Positions 9,264-17,932 of a stretch of 64,000 nucleotides of DNA are shown here, one piece after another. The position numbers were made by a program, and so were the translations under genes. This stretch comes from Paenalicyclobacillus ferrooxydans (GTDB taxonomy: Bacteria > Bacillota > Bacilli > Alicyclobacillales > Alicyclobacillaceae), in the NCBI RefSeq assembly GCF_001399675.1, contig NZ_LJCO01000019.1, forward strand, positions 1 through 64,000, given 5' to 3'. The stretch's first letter is position 1. Every line of letters starts with the position of its first letter. The notes below the pieces were generated by a model that saw only the letters and a program-made list of their open reading frames with translations, was not told the DNA's origin and made no database searches.

Positions 9264-9427
9264 GCGTTCACTTCCCTTCGGCTTCGATGTTGTGCAGGGC
9301 GCTTGAAATTCTCGATTTGTTCATTTAGTATAACGAATCCTAGCTTGGCAAACAAATGCCTCTCCCCTAAAATCTAGGTACAACGATGATGTTTCCTACT
9401 AATCTATGCTAGGAGGATGTCGCGCCT

Positions 9428-10288
9428 GTGAACTCGGCAAAAACGTGGTTCTTGATGGGTTTACTGACGGTCATTCTGGTTTTGATAGGGCGCCTGGTCG
9501 GCGGCTCTGCCGGTATGTTGGTGTTTCTTGTGATTGGGGTTGTGATGAACTTCTTCAGCTACTGGTCGAGCGGTAAGATTGCCATTCTGATGACCCGCAG
9601 CCGCCCTGTGTCAGAAGCTGAGCTTCCTGAAGTGTATGCGATTGTTCGGCGGTTATCGCATCGTGCTGGACTGCCAATGCCTGCGATTTACCTGACACCG
9701 ACTCAGCAGCCAAACGCGTTCGCTACAGGCCGTGACGCGGCACATGCAAAAGTCGCTGTCACCGAGGGAATTTTGCACGCTCTATCGACCCGAGAGCTTG
9801 AGGGCGTACTTGCACACGAACTTGGCCACGTACGCAACCACGATATTCTCATCAGCTCGATGGCTGCAACTCTGGCTGGTGTGATTACGTCTATTGCCAA
9901 CATGCTGCAGTGGGCCTTGATGTTTGGCGGTTTTGGTGGCCGCGACGAACGGGATGGGAATGCTTTTGTCGAAATTGTAATGATGATCTTTGCACCCATC
10001 GCCGCAATGATGGTGCAAATGGCGATATCGAGATCGCGAGAATTTAAAGCAGACGCTACAGGAGCGAAGCTGGTTGGTGATCCCAATCCACTCGCAGACG
10101 CACTCGAGCGTCTTGAGTACTACAGTGAACGTATCCCGAATCCCGTGAATCCGGCAACTTCACACATGTTCATCGTCAACCCGTTTCGAGGGGAGTCGCT
10201 GGCGAGGCTGTTCAGTACACACCCATCGACTGAAGAGCGGATCAAGCGTCTGCGCGCAATGAGAATCCTGGGTGCTGGACTGAGCTAA
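9428..10288 (+). CDS. htpX: Membrane zinc metalloprotease HtpX
   Basis: A 286-residue M48B peptidase of the cytoplasmic membrane that degrades misfolded membrane proteins. Two N-terminal membrane segments (about 7-44) precede the zinc motif HELGHVRNHD (His130, Glu131, His134). A second hydrophobic pair (about 140-195) is followed by SREFKADATGA, which supplies the third zinc ligand. The C-terminal STHPSTEERIKRLR is typical of the family. The GTG at 9428 lies behind AGGAGGATG. A terminator follows at 10342. Confidence 0.95.
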   Translation: MNSAKTWFLMGLLTVILVLIGRLVGGSAGMLVFLVIGVVMNFFSYWSSGKIAILMTRSRPVSEAELPEVYAIVRRLSHRAGLPMPAIYLTPTQQPNAFATGRDAAHAKVAVTEGILHALSTRELEGVLAHELGHVRNHDILISSMAATLAGVITSIANMLQWALMFGGFGGRDERDGNAFVEIVMMIFAPIAAMMVQMAISRSREFKADATGAKLVGDPNPLADALERLEYYSERIPNPVNPATSHMFIVNPFRGESLARLFSTHPSTEERIKRLRAMRILGAGLS

Positions 10289-10341
10289 CGCCTGAAGTGA
10301 ACAAAGAAACGGAGCTACGGGCTGAATTGAACGACAACGTG

Positions 10342-10384
10342 AAACTGCACCGTACAGGTCGCCCTGCAGCGGTGCAGTTTTTTC
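10342..10384 (+). terminator. Terminator of htpX
   Basis: AAACTGCACCG and CGGTGCAGTTT form an 11-bp stem ending in a run of Ts. It lies between the converging htpX and ABC permease genes and could act in both directions. Confidence 0.8.
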
Positions 10385-10460
10385 AACGCAGTTCTTGGCT
10401 TCGATGTGCAGTCTGAAACGTCGTATGACAGGTCGTCTGAAAGGACATCTCAACAGTCTA

Positions 10461-11669
10461 TTATTCGAAACGCAACGCATCAATCGGATGCAGTTTCGAA
10501 GCCTTGTTTGCTGGGTACAGACCACATATCACCCCGATGACAATCGAAAACGCAAGCCCAACGGCAACTGCAAACCAAGATACCTCGGTCGGCAGTTTGG
10601 TTACCCAAGCGACAATCCTCGCTCCGATGACCCCAATCAGAATACCAACTGCCCCTCCAAGCACCGTGATCATCACAGACTCAATGAGAAATTGGAATAA
10701 AATCGCTCGTCGTGTGGCTCCCAAGGACATACGGATACCAATCTCACCCGTCCGTTCAGTCACTGATACCAACATGATATTCATGACCCCGACGCCGCCC
10801 ACCAGAAGTGCAATGCCGGCGATGGCCCCGATGATAAGGGTGAGAATTGCGGTAACTTTGCCCACAGTTTGCTCTATCCCGACGAGAAAACCTGACGCAT
10901 CTTCAAAGGCCTGAGCATTGTGTGCGTGAATATTCAACGCTGTGACAATCCGGTGGGCCATGTCAGTTTTATTGACACCCGGGGCAACCTGGACATCCAT
11001 TTCGGAGATATCCCACCATGGAAACATGTCGTGACAGGTTGTCGAAGGAAAGTAGAAAGCCTGCGAGCCGAGCAGTCCCGACAAAAAGTTAAACTGTGTC
11101 GAGGCAGTCTCCCCAATAATCTCCATGGGATACCCGCCGACATCGACCACTTTCCCGATGGGTGACACATTGCCGAACAACTGTTGGGCCAAGGACTGAC
11201 TGACCAAGCCCACATGCCTGTGCGCGACAACGTCAACGGTGGAAAACATTCTCCCCTGAATCACGACGAAATGGCTCAGCTGGTCCAAGTAACTTGGCCC
11301 TGCATCCAGAGATGCGTTCACCTGTTTGCCGTTGTAGCTAACCGCACCTTGTCCGGAGAGGGTATAGTAAACGGACTGCACCCCACTAAATCCGCGGGCG
11401 ATGGCAAAGTCTTGGGTTGAGAATGACAGCACCTGCCCAGGCTGCGGTAAACCGGGTTGAACGAGCTCTGTCGGCAGAATTTGAATCGTTTGTTGAGCAA
11501 GGTTGCTCTCGAGGACCGATACAATCGCCGCCTTTCCCCCGCGTCCGATAGCGACAATGGCAATGATGGACGCAACGCCAATCAGAATACCAAGCATGGT
11601 TAAAAACGATCGCAGCTTGTTCGCCATGAGAGATGTCCAGGCGGACAGAATCATTTCATTCACGTTCAT
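10461..11669 (-). CDS. MacB-type ABC transporter permease
   Basis: A 402-residue FtsX/MacB-fold permease. The N-terminal membrane segment (SFLTMLGILIGVASIIAIVAI) is followed by a large extracytoplasmic MacB-PCD domain (about 45-260) and three C-terminal membrane segments with the family signature GGVGVMNIMLVSVTERTGEIG. It works with the ATPase and adaptor encoded upstream; the ATPase stop overlaps this ATG (ATGA). Such trios export antimicrobial peptides, antibiotics or lipids, often as resistance or mechanotransmission machines. The substrate is unknown. Confidence 0.9.
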   Translation of the reverse strand: MNVNEMILSAWTSLMANKLRSFLTMLGILIGVASIIAIVAIGRGGKAAIVSVLESNLAQQTIQILPTELVQPGLPQPGQVLSFSTQDFAIARGFSGVQSVYYTLSGQGAVSYNGKQVNASLDAGPSYLDQLSHFVVIQGRMFSTVDVVAHRHVGLVSQSLAQQLFGNVSPIGKVVDVGGYPMEIIGETASTQFNFLSGLLGSQAFYFPSTTCHDMFPWWDISEMDVQVAPGVNKTDMAHRIVTALNIHAHNAQAFEDASGFLVGIEQTVGKVTAILTLIIGAIAGIALLVGGVGVMNIMLVSVTERTGEIGIRMSLGATRRAILFQFLIESVMITVLGGAVGILIGVIGARIVAWVTKLPTEVSWFAVAVGLAFSIVIGVICGLYPANKASKLHPIDALRFE

Positions 11670-12334
11670 AAGGTGTCGACCACCTTTCCATCTCGAACGT
11701 AAATCGTACGGGAGGCATAACTGGCGACGGCAGCATCATGCGTGACCACAACGATGGTCACGCCTTGAGAGTTGAGTCTTCCAAACAGTTCCATAATCTC
11801 TTGTCCTGTTGCGGTATCGAGGGCACCAGTGGGCTCGTCGGCCAGGATCAGAGAGGGTTGGTTTGCAAGTGCACGTGCGATTGCCACCCGCTGCTTTTGT
11901 CCTCCAGACAATTCGTTTGGATAATGGTCCATTCGGTGTTCAAGTCCGACTTGCGTGAGCAATGACCGTGCGCGCTCTGACCGTCTCCCCCTGCGCCACC
12001 CGGCGTAAACGAGGGGCAGCTCGACATTCCGAAGAGCGGTCATCCGCCCAATCAGGTGAAAGTTTTGAAAGACAAATCCAATCTGTCTGTTGCGGGCGTG
12101 TGCGAGTTCATCCCGACTCATACCCGCAATGTCTGTCCCAAACAAGCTCACCCGGCCGCTTGTCGGCACATCGAGACAGCCCATGATATGCATTAATGTC
12201 GATTTTCCGCTGCCCGATGGCCCCATGATGGAAACAAACTCCCCATCCTCAATGGTAAAAGAGATGTCACGCAGAACCGGGACCGTGTTACCTGCGATTT
12301 GATATGACTTGCTCACGCTGTTGAACTCAATCAT
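11666..12334 (-). CDS. MacB/LolD-type ABC transporter ATPase
   Basis: A 222-residue ATPase with Walker [11 protein letters not shown]-loop FVFQNFHLI, signature LSGGQKQR, Walker [13 protein letters not shown] and the H-loop histidine in [10 protein letters not shown]. It powers the permease encoded immediately downstream. Its start overlaps the end of the adaptor gene by 8 bp, which shows a tightly coupled three-gene operon. Confidence 0.95.
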   Translation of the reverse strand: MIEFNSVSKSYQIAGNTVPVLRDISFTIEDGEFVSIMGPSGSGKSTLMHIMGCLDVPTSGRVSLFGTDIAGMSRDELAHARNRQIGFVFQNFHLIGRMTALRNVELPLVYAGWRRGRRSERARSLLTQVGLEHRMDHYPNELSGGQKQRVAIARALANQPSLILADEPTGALDTATGQEIMELFGRLNSQGVTIVVVTHDAAVASYASRTIYVRDGKVVDTL

Positions 12335-13403
12335 GACCCGTCACAACCACCCGTTCCCCGTTTGACAGGTTTGTCGGTGGATTCAGTACAACCTCTTGTC
12401 CCACTTTCAGCCCGCTCGTAACCTCAACAGCCGTGTCTGTAGTGATGCCAAGGTTTACAGGGATCTGCACGGCGCGATTCCCCTGCATGACATAGACCAT
12501 GTACTGACTACCCACTTGGACAAGCGATGAATACGGGATGGTCAGCGCGTTTTTGTGCGTTTCGCTGATAATGTTCGCGTTTACTTGGTATCCAAGCGGA
12601 ATTGGACAGTTTTGCGGCAGAGAAAGGTCCACCTCCACCTGCCCGGCACCACTGTTTGAGTTATTGGCGAACAGCGCCACCGATTTGACTGTTGCAGTCC
12701 ATGTATGGTTCGGATAAGCATCAGATGTCACCGAAGCCCTCTCACCTGCTTTCACATGTACAGCATCCACCTCAGAGACATTCACGACGACTTGCTTTTG
12801 GGGACCGACGACTTCGATGACAGGTGCCGAACTCCCGTCTGAAGCCAAGCCGTCTGGGCTGAGGGACAGAACCGTCCCTGTGATGGTCGCTTTGATGACC
12901 GTCTGATTATAGGCGGCCTGTGCCGATGCGAGTTGAGACTGCGCCTGCGCCAGCGAGCTCTTCAGTGATGCCAGCGTACCATTGAACTGTGCACGGAGTC
13001 CCAACGGTGTGGCGTTTGCCTGTTGCTGTGTTTGATTGAGGGTCGCTTGCGCTTGCTGATACTGTGTCTCGGCAGCATCCAATTGTGAGGTCTGCGCTGC
13101 ATTTTGGCAGGTCATGAGCAGTTGTCCTTGATGCACATGCTCACCAACCGTGACAGACACCTTCGATACAGGTGACGGCAGGTCCGTTTGAAGCACAACC
13201 TGACGTTCGACAGGGTACACATCCCCAGCCGCAAAGACCTGATTTTGAATCGTCATCTTGTGAATCACCGCAACCGTCACGCGGGGCTGCTTTGGCCGAA
13301 TGACCCAATACAGCACGCCCGCGATGATGAGTACAATAATGACGCCAACGCTGCCGATCCGTTTTATTCGTTGACGTCTCCGGCTTCGATTAGGCTCTTC
13401 CAC
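12327..13403 (-). CDS. HlyD/MacA-type membrane fusion protein
   Basis: A 358-residue periplasmic-adaptor-type protein for the MacB-like exporter. It has a basic N-terminus, one membrane anchor (about 17-36) and a lipoyl/barrel-sandwich half (SPVSKVSVTVGEHVHQGQLL). A coiled-coil hairpin (about 105-175, rich in Gln/Ala) is followed by the second lipoyl half and a beta-barrel domain. In Gram-positive bacteria such adaptors sit outside the membrane and contact the permease. It is the first gene of the operon. Residue Cys in MTCQNAAQ is unusual for an external domain. Confidence 0.9.
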   Translation of the reverse strand: MEEPNRSRRRQRIKRIGSVGVIIVLIIAGVLYWVIRPKQPRVTVAVIHKMTIQNQVFAAGDVYPVERQVVLQTDLPSPVSKVSVTVGEHVHQGQLLMTCQNAAQTSQLDAAETQYQQAQATLNQTQQQANATPLGLRAQFNGTLASLKSSLAQAQSQLASAQAAYNQTVIKATITGTVLSLSPDGLASDGSSAPVIEVVGPQKQVVVNVSEVDAVHVKAGERASVTSDAYPNHTWTATVKSVALFANNSNSGAGQVEVDLSLPQNCPIPLGYQVNANIISETHKNALTIPYSSLVQVGSQYMVYVMQGNRAVQIPVNLGITTDTAVEVTSGLKVGQEVVLNPPTNLSNGERVVVTGHD

Positions 13404-13696
13404 GCAGCGAGGCTCCTTTCAATTTCAAGTCCGCACTAAAGCAATTTTATTGTCCCACGGGATTTTATTGTCACGATAACACATTCAGAGCCAAAATTGC
13501 GCTTCGACACAGATATCATTACCAGATGCACAGCATGCCAACTCGGGGGAGGTTGGAATCGAGTTCAACATGTACCAAGGTTTTTCTTTTAGTCATAAGC
13601 ATAGTGCACGGACAACGGCAATTCGGCCCTGGACAGGCGCATAGTTCGTCCAACCCCATCATAGTCTGTACAGATGACTGGAAAGAGGGGTCGGAC

Positions 13697-14068
13697 ATGT
13701 ACGTCGCACTCTATAACCGTTTAACCGGATGGCTATGGTTTGCCATCGGCATCTGGAGCCTTTTTTCCCGAAATATCGGAGACTACATTGATATTGCACG
13801 TCCGGAAACCTACATCAGTCTTGGCATTGGACTGCTTGGCATGTTTGGCGCACGGGGAGGTCGCCTCCGTAATCAGACCATCATCTGCGGGATACTGACA
13901 GTAGTGAACCTGGCCTGTTTGGTTCTCATTGGCACGCCCATGGCCAGTATGATTTTTAGTCCAACTCCGCTTGAAGGTGTCTTTCGGTTCCTCTGCGTTG
14001 TTTGGGGGATTTACTGCCTATACCATGAACTCCACCTATGGACGGTTCGGTTGAAGACCACGGAGTAA
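13697..14068 (+). CDS. Small four-helix membrane protein, DUF4383-like
   Basis: A protein of 123 residues with four likely membrane segments, starting MYVALYNRLTGWLWFAIGIW. The pattern of short helices and charged turns (SRNIGDYIDIARPETY) resembles the DUF4383/uncharacterised membrane family. I chose the ATG at 13697 because AAAGAGGGG lies six bases upstream; the longer frame adds 57 residues of poor composition. The gene stands alone and its function is unknown. Confidence 0.6.
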   Translation: MYVALYNRLTGWLWFAIGIWSLFSRNIGDYIDIARPETYISLGIGLLGMFGARGGRLRNQTIICGILTVVNLACLVLIGTPMASMIFSPTPLEGVFRFLCVVWGIYCLYHELHLWTVRLKTTE

Positions 14069-14440
14069 TCAAAGCGGTAGATCAAGGCTGCGTGCTGACC
14101 TAACGTCAACGAAAACGACAGAACAACCAGCAACCGCGTTTCGACACGTTGTCGACAGAACGCAAATCGCGCTAAAGAAGCATTCGACACGTTGTCGAAG
14201 ACACTCAATTTTTGCGATTTCGAATTTCGACATTTCGACAATTGAACAAGGACCTTGTTTCGCCTTGGTTCGACTTCGTGTCGAATTATGGTCATCTCGC
14301 ATCGAACCTTTTGACTCGGCAGAACAGGAGGTTGGAAACTGCATGAGCGATGGGAGTCCCCGGCATACTAGTCCATGGGCATGTTACGAGTCCAACGAGG
14401 TGTTTGACTCCGCCCAAAACGGATAACAGGGGGCGATGCA
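14069..14440. promoter_or_regulatory. Intergenic region with three TTCGAC-N5-GTCGAA palindromes
   Basis: No gene is visible. The region carries three 17-bp dyads: TTCGACACGTTGTCGAC at 14139-14155, TTCGACACGTTGTCGAA at 14183-14199 and TTCGACTTCGTGTCGAA at 14269-14285. Between the second and third lie extra half sites (TTTCGACATTTCGAC near 14226-14239). The dyads share six-base arms and a five-base centre, as expected for repeated binding sites of a dimeric regulator. They lie upstream of the CBS-domain gene at 14441, the likeliest target. Confidence 0.6.
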
Positions 14441-14875
14441 TTGAAAGTCCAGGACTTGATGACCAAAGATGTGTCTTGCGTACAGCCTGGGGACTCGGTG
14501 ATGCAGGCCGCGCAGGTCATGAAATCGAGGAACGTAGGGTCTGTGCCTGTCTGTGAAGGGAAAAAAGTCATCGGGATGATTACCGACCGCGACATCACAG
14601 TGAATGCCGTTGCGGCAGGTAAAGGCGCTGATTCTAAAATCGACGCGTGCATGACACGTGAAGTCATCTCTTGCAAACCTGACACAGACGCTCATGAGGC
14701 AGCAGACATCATGGCACGCCATCAGATTCGCCGGTTGCCTGTGTGTGACGCGTCCGGCAATTTGGTTGGTATTTGTTCGATTGGAGACCTCGCTACCGTG
14801 GACATTCACATCAACGAGGCTGGCGATGCACTGAGCCAGATTTCCCAACCGGCAGGGCAGCAACAGCTCCATTAA
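14441..14875 (+). CDS. Two-CBS-domain protein
   Basis: A 144-residue stand-alone CBS pair (Bateman module). CBS1 is about residues 1-60 (MKVQDLMTKDV through GMITDRDITV) and CBS2 about 68-125 (ACMTREVISC through GICSIGDLATV). Such proteins bind adenine nucleotides or c-di-AMP and act as sensors or partners of other enzymes. The TTG start has GGGGGCG upstream. Palindromic sites upstream suggest regulated expression. The ligand cannot be told from sequence. Confidence 0.85.
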   Translation: MKVQDLMTKDVSCVQPGDSVMQAAQVMKSRNVGSVPVCEGKKVIGMITDRDITVNAVAAGKGADSKIDACMTREVISCKPDTDAHEAADIMARHQIRRLPVCDASGNLVGICSIGDLATVDIHINEAGDALSQISQPAGQQQLH

Positions 14876-14949
14876 CATCCCTGTTGCCTTTGGTACCTGC
14901 TCAAGAACCCGCTAAAGGTACCTGTGCAAATCAAATGCAAATGTCCATG

Positions 14950-14980
14950 TGGTGTAGTCCCTGTGACTGCACCACTTCTT
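14950..14980 (+). terminator. Probable terminator of the CBS gene
   Basis: TGGTGTAGTC, CCTGT, GACTGCACCA form a 10-bp stem with one non-Watson-Crick position, followed by CTTCTTTG. It lies 75 bp after the CBS stop. The T-run is interrupted, so the call is moderate. Confidence 0.5.
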
Positions 14981-15070
14981 TGCGTGCGGCGCGATCCACC
15001 TCTTCCGTTCGCTTGGCTACGCTCCGAACAACAGCCTCAGCACACGACACAAGGAAGGTTTCACCGCAAC

Positions 15071-15107
15071 GAAAAACACTTGAGCCCTGCACATCTGTGC
15101 AGGGCTC
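15071..15107 (-). terminator. Terminator of the first SASP gene
   Basis: On the minus strand GAGCCCTGCAC, AGAT, GTGCAGGGCTC are followed by AAGTGTTTTTC. It is a perfect 11-bp stem about 30 bp after the stop. Confidence 0.85.
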
Positions 15108-15135
15108 AACGTGAACAGTCGATGGAATTGTTGGA

Positions 15136-15339
15136 TTAGCCGCGGCCGCCTGACATTGCCTGTTCCGCAAAGGAGACCAAGCGTTTGGTGATTTCGCCAC
15201 CAACCGAACCATTCTCACGAGAGGTCGTGTTGGCCCCGAGTTGTACGCCGAACTCAGAAGCGATTTCGTACTTCATCTGTTCAATTGCGTGCTGTGCGTT
15301 TGGTGTCAAATACTCATTGCTGTTTTGTCCTTGTGCCAT
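15136..15339 (-). CDS. Alpha/beta-type small acid-soluble spore protein (copy 1)
   Basis: A 67-residue DNA-binding spore protein that coats forespore DNA and protects it from UV and heat, then is degraded by Gpr protease at germination. The family core is clear: [14 protein letters not shown] contains the Gpr cleavage region and [17 protein letters not shown] is the second conserved block. GGAGGGGG precedes the ATG. It is about 90% identical to the protein encoded at 15600, a tandem duplication. Expression in the forespore under sigma-G is expected from the family and was not demonstrated here. Confidence 0.95.
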   Translation of the reverse strand: MAQGQNSNEYLTPNAQHAIEQMKYEIASEFGVQLGANTTSRENGSVGGEITKRLVSFAEQAMSGGRG

Positions 15340-15537
15340 CTTTGTTCACCCCCTCCTTGATAAGTATTGTGCCCGTAACAGCTGTCACTACACTGTCACA
15401 TTCTTCTAGAACAGGCAGTGCGCTGAGGTGGTTGTTCATATGCCGTTATGACTCCAGCAGGCACCTTGGAATCAACTTGTTTCCCTTTGCGGCTGGACTT
15501 TCGTCCCGTTGTAAAGGAACACATCGCGATTTGTCAT

Positions 15538-15566
15538 GCAAAAGGCCCAGGCTTCCGCCTGGACCA
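15538..15566 (-). terminator. Terminator of the second SASP gene
   Basis: On the minus strand GGTCCAGGC, GGAA, GCCTGGGCC are followed by TTTTGCATG. The stem contains one G-U pair. Confidence 0.8.
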
Positions 15567-15599
15567 TTTCGCCTATACAGGTTGTAGATTTTTAGTTGG

Positions 15600-15803
15600 T
15601 TATCTGCTGCCGCCACTCATGGACTGTTCAGCGAATGATACCAACCGCTTGGTGATTTCTCCACCAACTGAACCGTTTTCACGAGACGTTGTGTTCGCAC
15701 CCAGCTGTACGCCGAATTCGGACGCAATCTCGTACTTCATTTGCTCTAGAGCGTGCTGTGCGTTTGGAGCTACATACTGATTGCTGTTCTGTCCTTGTGC
15801 CAT
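15600..15803 (-). CDS. Alpha/beta-type small acid-soluble spore protein (copy 2)
   Basis: A 67-residue paralogue of the SASP at 15136. It has the same blocks ([28 protein letters not shown]); differences are concentrated near both termini (NQYVAP and SMSGGSR). GAGGCGATG precedes the start. Each copy has its own promoter region and terminator, so the two are duplicate monocistronic genes rather than one operon. They are direct evidence that the organism sporulates or descends from a sporulating lineage. Confidence 0.95.
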   Translation of the reverse strand: MAQGQNSNQYVAPNAQHALEQMKYEIASEFGVQLGANTTSRENGSVGGEITKRLVSFAEQSMSGGSR

Positions 15804-15898
15804 TTATCATCGCCTCCTCGATAAATAATGTGTCCCGGAGGGGCGATTATCAAACTGGAACATTTGTCCACATACATGTCCACTTACGTTGACGTAGA

Positions 15899-17038
15899 TT
15901 ACCGACGGTCCATAGGTACGTATGTTCTATCTGTTGCACCTGTGTATTCTGCACGCGGGCGGATCAGGCGGTTGTTCCTATACTGTTCGAGGACGTGCGC
16001 CGTCCAACCTGACACACGGCTGCAAGCAAAAATCGGTGTAAACAGGTGCACAGGCAGACCGAGCGAGTAGTACATGGAAGCCGAGTAGAAGTCCACATTT
16101 GGGTTCAAGCCCTTCTTCTCCATAACGGTGCGCTCAATCACCTGGGACATCTCGTACCAAGCAGTGTTGTCTGCGCGTTCACCCGCTTGTTTGCTAAGGC
16201 GACGAAGGTGTGTCGCCCGCGGATCTTCGGTTCGGTACACGCGATGGCCAAACCCCATAATTTTACGTTTTTCTGCCAAGGCTTGATCGATGTAGGACTG
16301 GACTTTGTCGACGGTGCCGACCTCGAGCAACATCTTCATGACTTGTTCGTTAGCGCCGCCGTGCAAGGGACCCTTCAAGGTTCCGACAGCAGACGTAATG
16401 GCTGAGTATATATCCGACAAGGTCGCAGCAGTCACACGGGCGGAAAAGGTGGATGCATTGAGCTCATGATCGGCATGAAGAATGAGAGCGATATTAAACG
16501 CCTCTTCTGTGAATGCATCCGGTTTCGAGCCAGTCAGTAAATAAAAGAAGCTCGCCGCCATGCTGAGCCCTCTGTCTGGCTCAACCGGTTCGAGACCTTG
16601 TCGAATTCTTTCATACGATGTGACAATCGTGGGTACCTGAGCAACGAGGCGAGTTGCCTTGCGAACATTCGCGTCAATCGATTCGTCGCCGTTGTCATCG
16701 TCGTAAATCCCGGCGTACGACACCGCAGTTCTTAAGACCTCCATCGCGTTTGCATCTTTCTTAACGGTCTTAAGAAAATTCAGCACTTCCGGCTTTAAAG
16801 CCCGCTGTCCAGCAATTTGGTCAGTAAAGGTTTTCAATGCACTGGCAGTTGGCAGTTCGCCGTTCCAAAGCAGGTAAATAACTTCTTCAAATGTGGCTTT
16901 CCCGTTGATCAAATCATGGATATCGTACCCCTGATAAATCAACCGGCCTTCTTTACCGTCCACGTAGCATATCTCGGATGTGTTCGCAACAACATCTTCC
17001 AAACCTGCTGCGAAGGATGTTTGTGAATCTTCGGCCAT
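15899..17038 (-). CDS. citZ: Citrate synthase
   Basis: A 379-residue type II-like short citrate synthase that condenses acetyl-CoA and oxaloacetate at the entry to the TCA cycle. Catalytic histidines are in LHADHELNAST and GPLHGGANE, the catalytic Asp region is NVDFYSASMYYSLG, and the oxaloacetate/CoA-binding segment is MGFGHRVYR. The ATG at 17038 follows GAGAGGAAGG; the 23 residues ahead of it in the open frame do not belong to the family. Methylcitrate synthases are similar, but no propionate genes lie nearby. Confidence 0.93.
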   Translation of the reverse strand: MAEDSQTSFAAGLEDVVANTSEICYVDGKEGRLIYQGYDIHDLINGKATFEEVIYLLWNGELPTASALKTFTDQIAGQRALKPEVLNFLKTVKKDANAMEVLRTAVSYAGIYDDDNGDESIDANVRKATRLVAQVPTIVTSYERIRQGLEPVEPDRGLSMAASFFYLLTGSKPDAFTEEAFNIALILHADHELNASTFSARVTAATLSDIYSAITSAVGTLKGPLHGGANEQVMKMLLEVGTVDKVQSYIDQALAEKRKIMGFGHRVYRTEDPRATHLRRLSKQAGERADNTAWYEMSQVIERTVMEKKGLNPNVDFYSASMYYSLGLPVHLFTPIFACSRVSGWTAHVLEQYRNNRLIRPRAEYTGATDRTYVPMDRR

Positions 17039-17302
17039 GCAGATCCTTCCTCTCCCCAATGTAAGTGGTGAAACTGTCCAACAAGCAGTACCAGTGTCAG
17101 ATGTCACTGTGGGGAAACAAAAGCCCTTGCCGCCTCACCGTTCGTCTCGCACGAACTAAAGCCGACTACCCAAACCATTCACCCCTTCATTATACTACAA
17201 CCAGAAAGGCGACAAAAATCTCGTGTCAACTGGCAAACCCTTCTATGGCGCGAACAATTTGTGTCTGTACTGCCCCGGACTCCCCGAGAAACGGGCCGCC
17301 GT

Positions 17303-17932
17303 TCAGTCGAGATGGTTACGAATTGCATAAATTGCAGCCTGTGTCCTGTCAAGCACGTCGAGTTTCAGAAAGATGTTACTCACATGTGTTTTTACTGTCT
17401 TTATCCCAATTCCGAGCTGGTCTGCGATTTCCTGATTGTTTCGACCCGCGGCAATCCCTCTGAGTACGTCGCGTTCCCGTTCTGTTAACTCTTCCCATGG
17501 CTTCGGCCCCGTCGGGCTGCGGAGTTCGCCAACCAACGTCTGTTGAACTTGCGGGTCAAGGACTGACTCGTGACGCGAGGCCCGTCGCAACGTGTGCGCA
17601 ACCGCTTCGGCTGGCGTGGTTTTCAGGATATAGCTGAGCGCACCTGCTCGAAGTGCTTGCACCATTCGTTCATCATCCAAGGAACTCGTCAGAATGACGA
17701 CTTCTGTGTCTGGGTGCTGAGTTCGTATCAGTTTCGTTGCGTCGATCCCATTCATCACCGGCATCAAGAGGTCCATCAACACAACGTCAGGCGTCTGTTT
17801 GGTAACCAATTCGACTGCCTCTTGCCCATTTACAGCTTCCCCCACCACTGTCATGTCGCCTTCCGTCTCCAGAAAACTGCGCATACCAAGTCGTACCAAA
17901 GGATGGTCGTCCGCAATCAAGACCCGAATCAT
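17303..17932 (-). CDS. liaR: LiaR/NarL-family response regulator
   Basis: A 209-residue regulator. The receiver domain has acidic residues Asp8/Asp9, phosphoacceptor Asp54 (VVLMDLLMP), Thr/Ser in ILTSS and Lys in YILKTTPAEA. A linker is followed by a LuxR-type HTH (about 145-205: LTERERDVLRGIAAGRNNQEIADQLG, TVKTHVSNIF). It is the output of the sensor kinase encoded just upstream, with a 4-bp ATGA overlap. By analogy with Bacillus LiaR it should respond to cell-envelope stress. Confidence 0.92.
   Translation of the reverse strand: MIRVLIADDHPLVRLGMRSFLETEGDMTVVGEAVNGQEAVELVTKQTPDVVLMDLLMPVMNGIDATKLIRTQHPDTEVVILTSSLDDERMVQALRAGALSYILKTTPAEAVAHTLRRASRHESVLDPQVQQTLVGELRSPTGPKPWEELTERERDVLRGIAAGRNNQEIADQLGIGIKTVKTHVSNIFLKLDVLDRTQAAIYAIRNHLD

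Noticed and set aside
14139-14199. dif or parS site
   Set aside because: The TTCGAC-N5-GTCGAA dyads do not match the XerCD core or the TGTTTCACGTGAAACA parS consensus.
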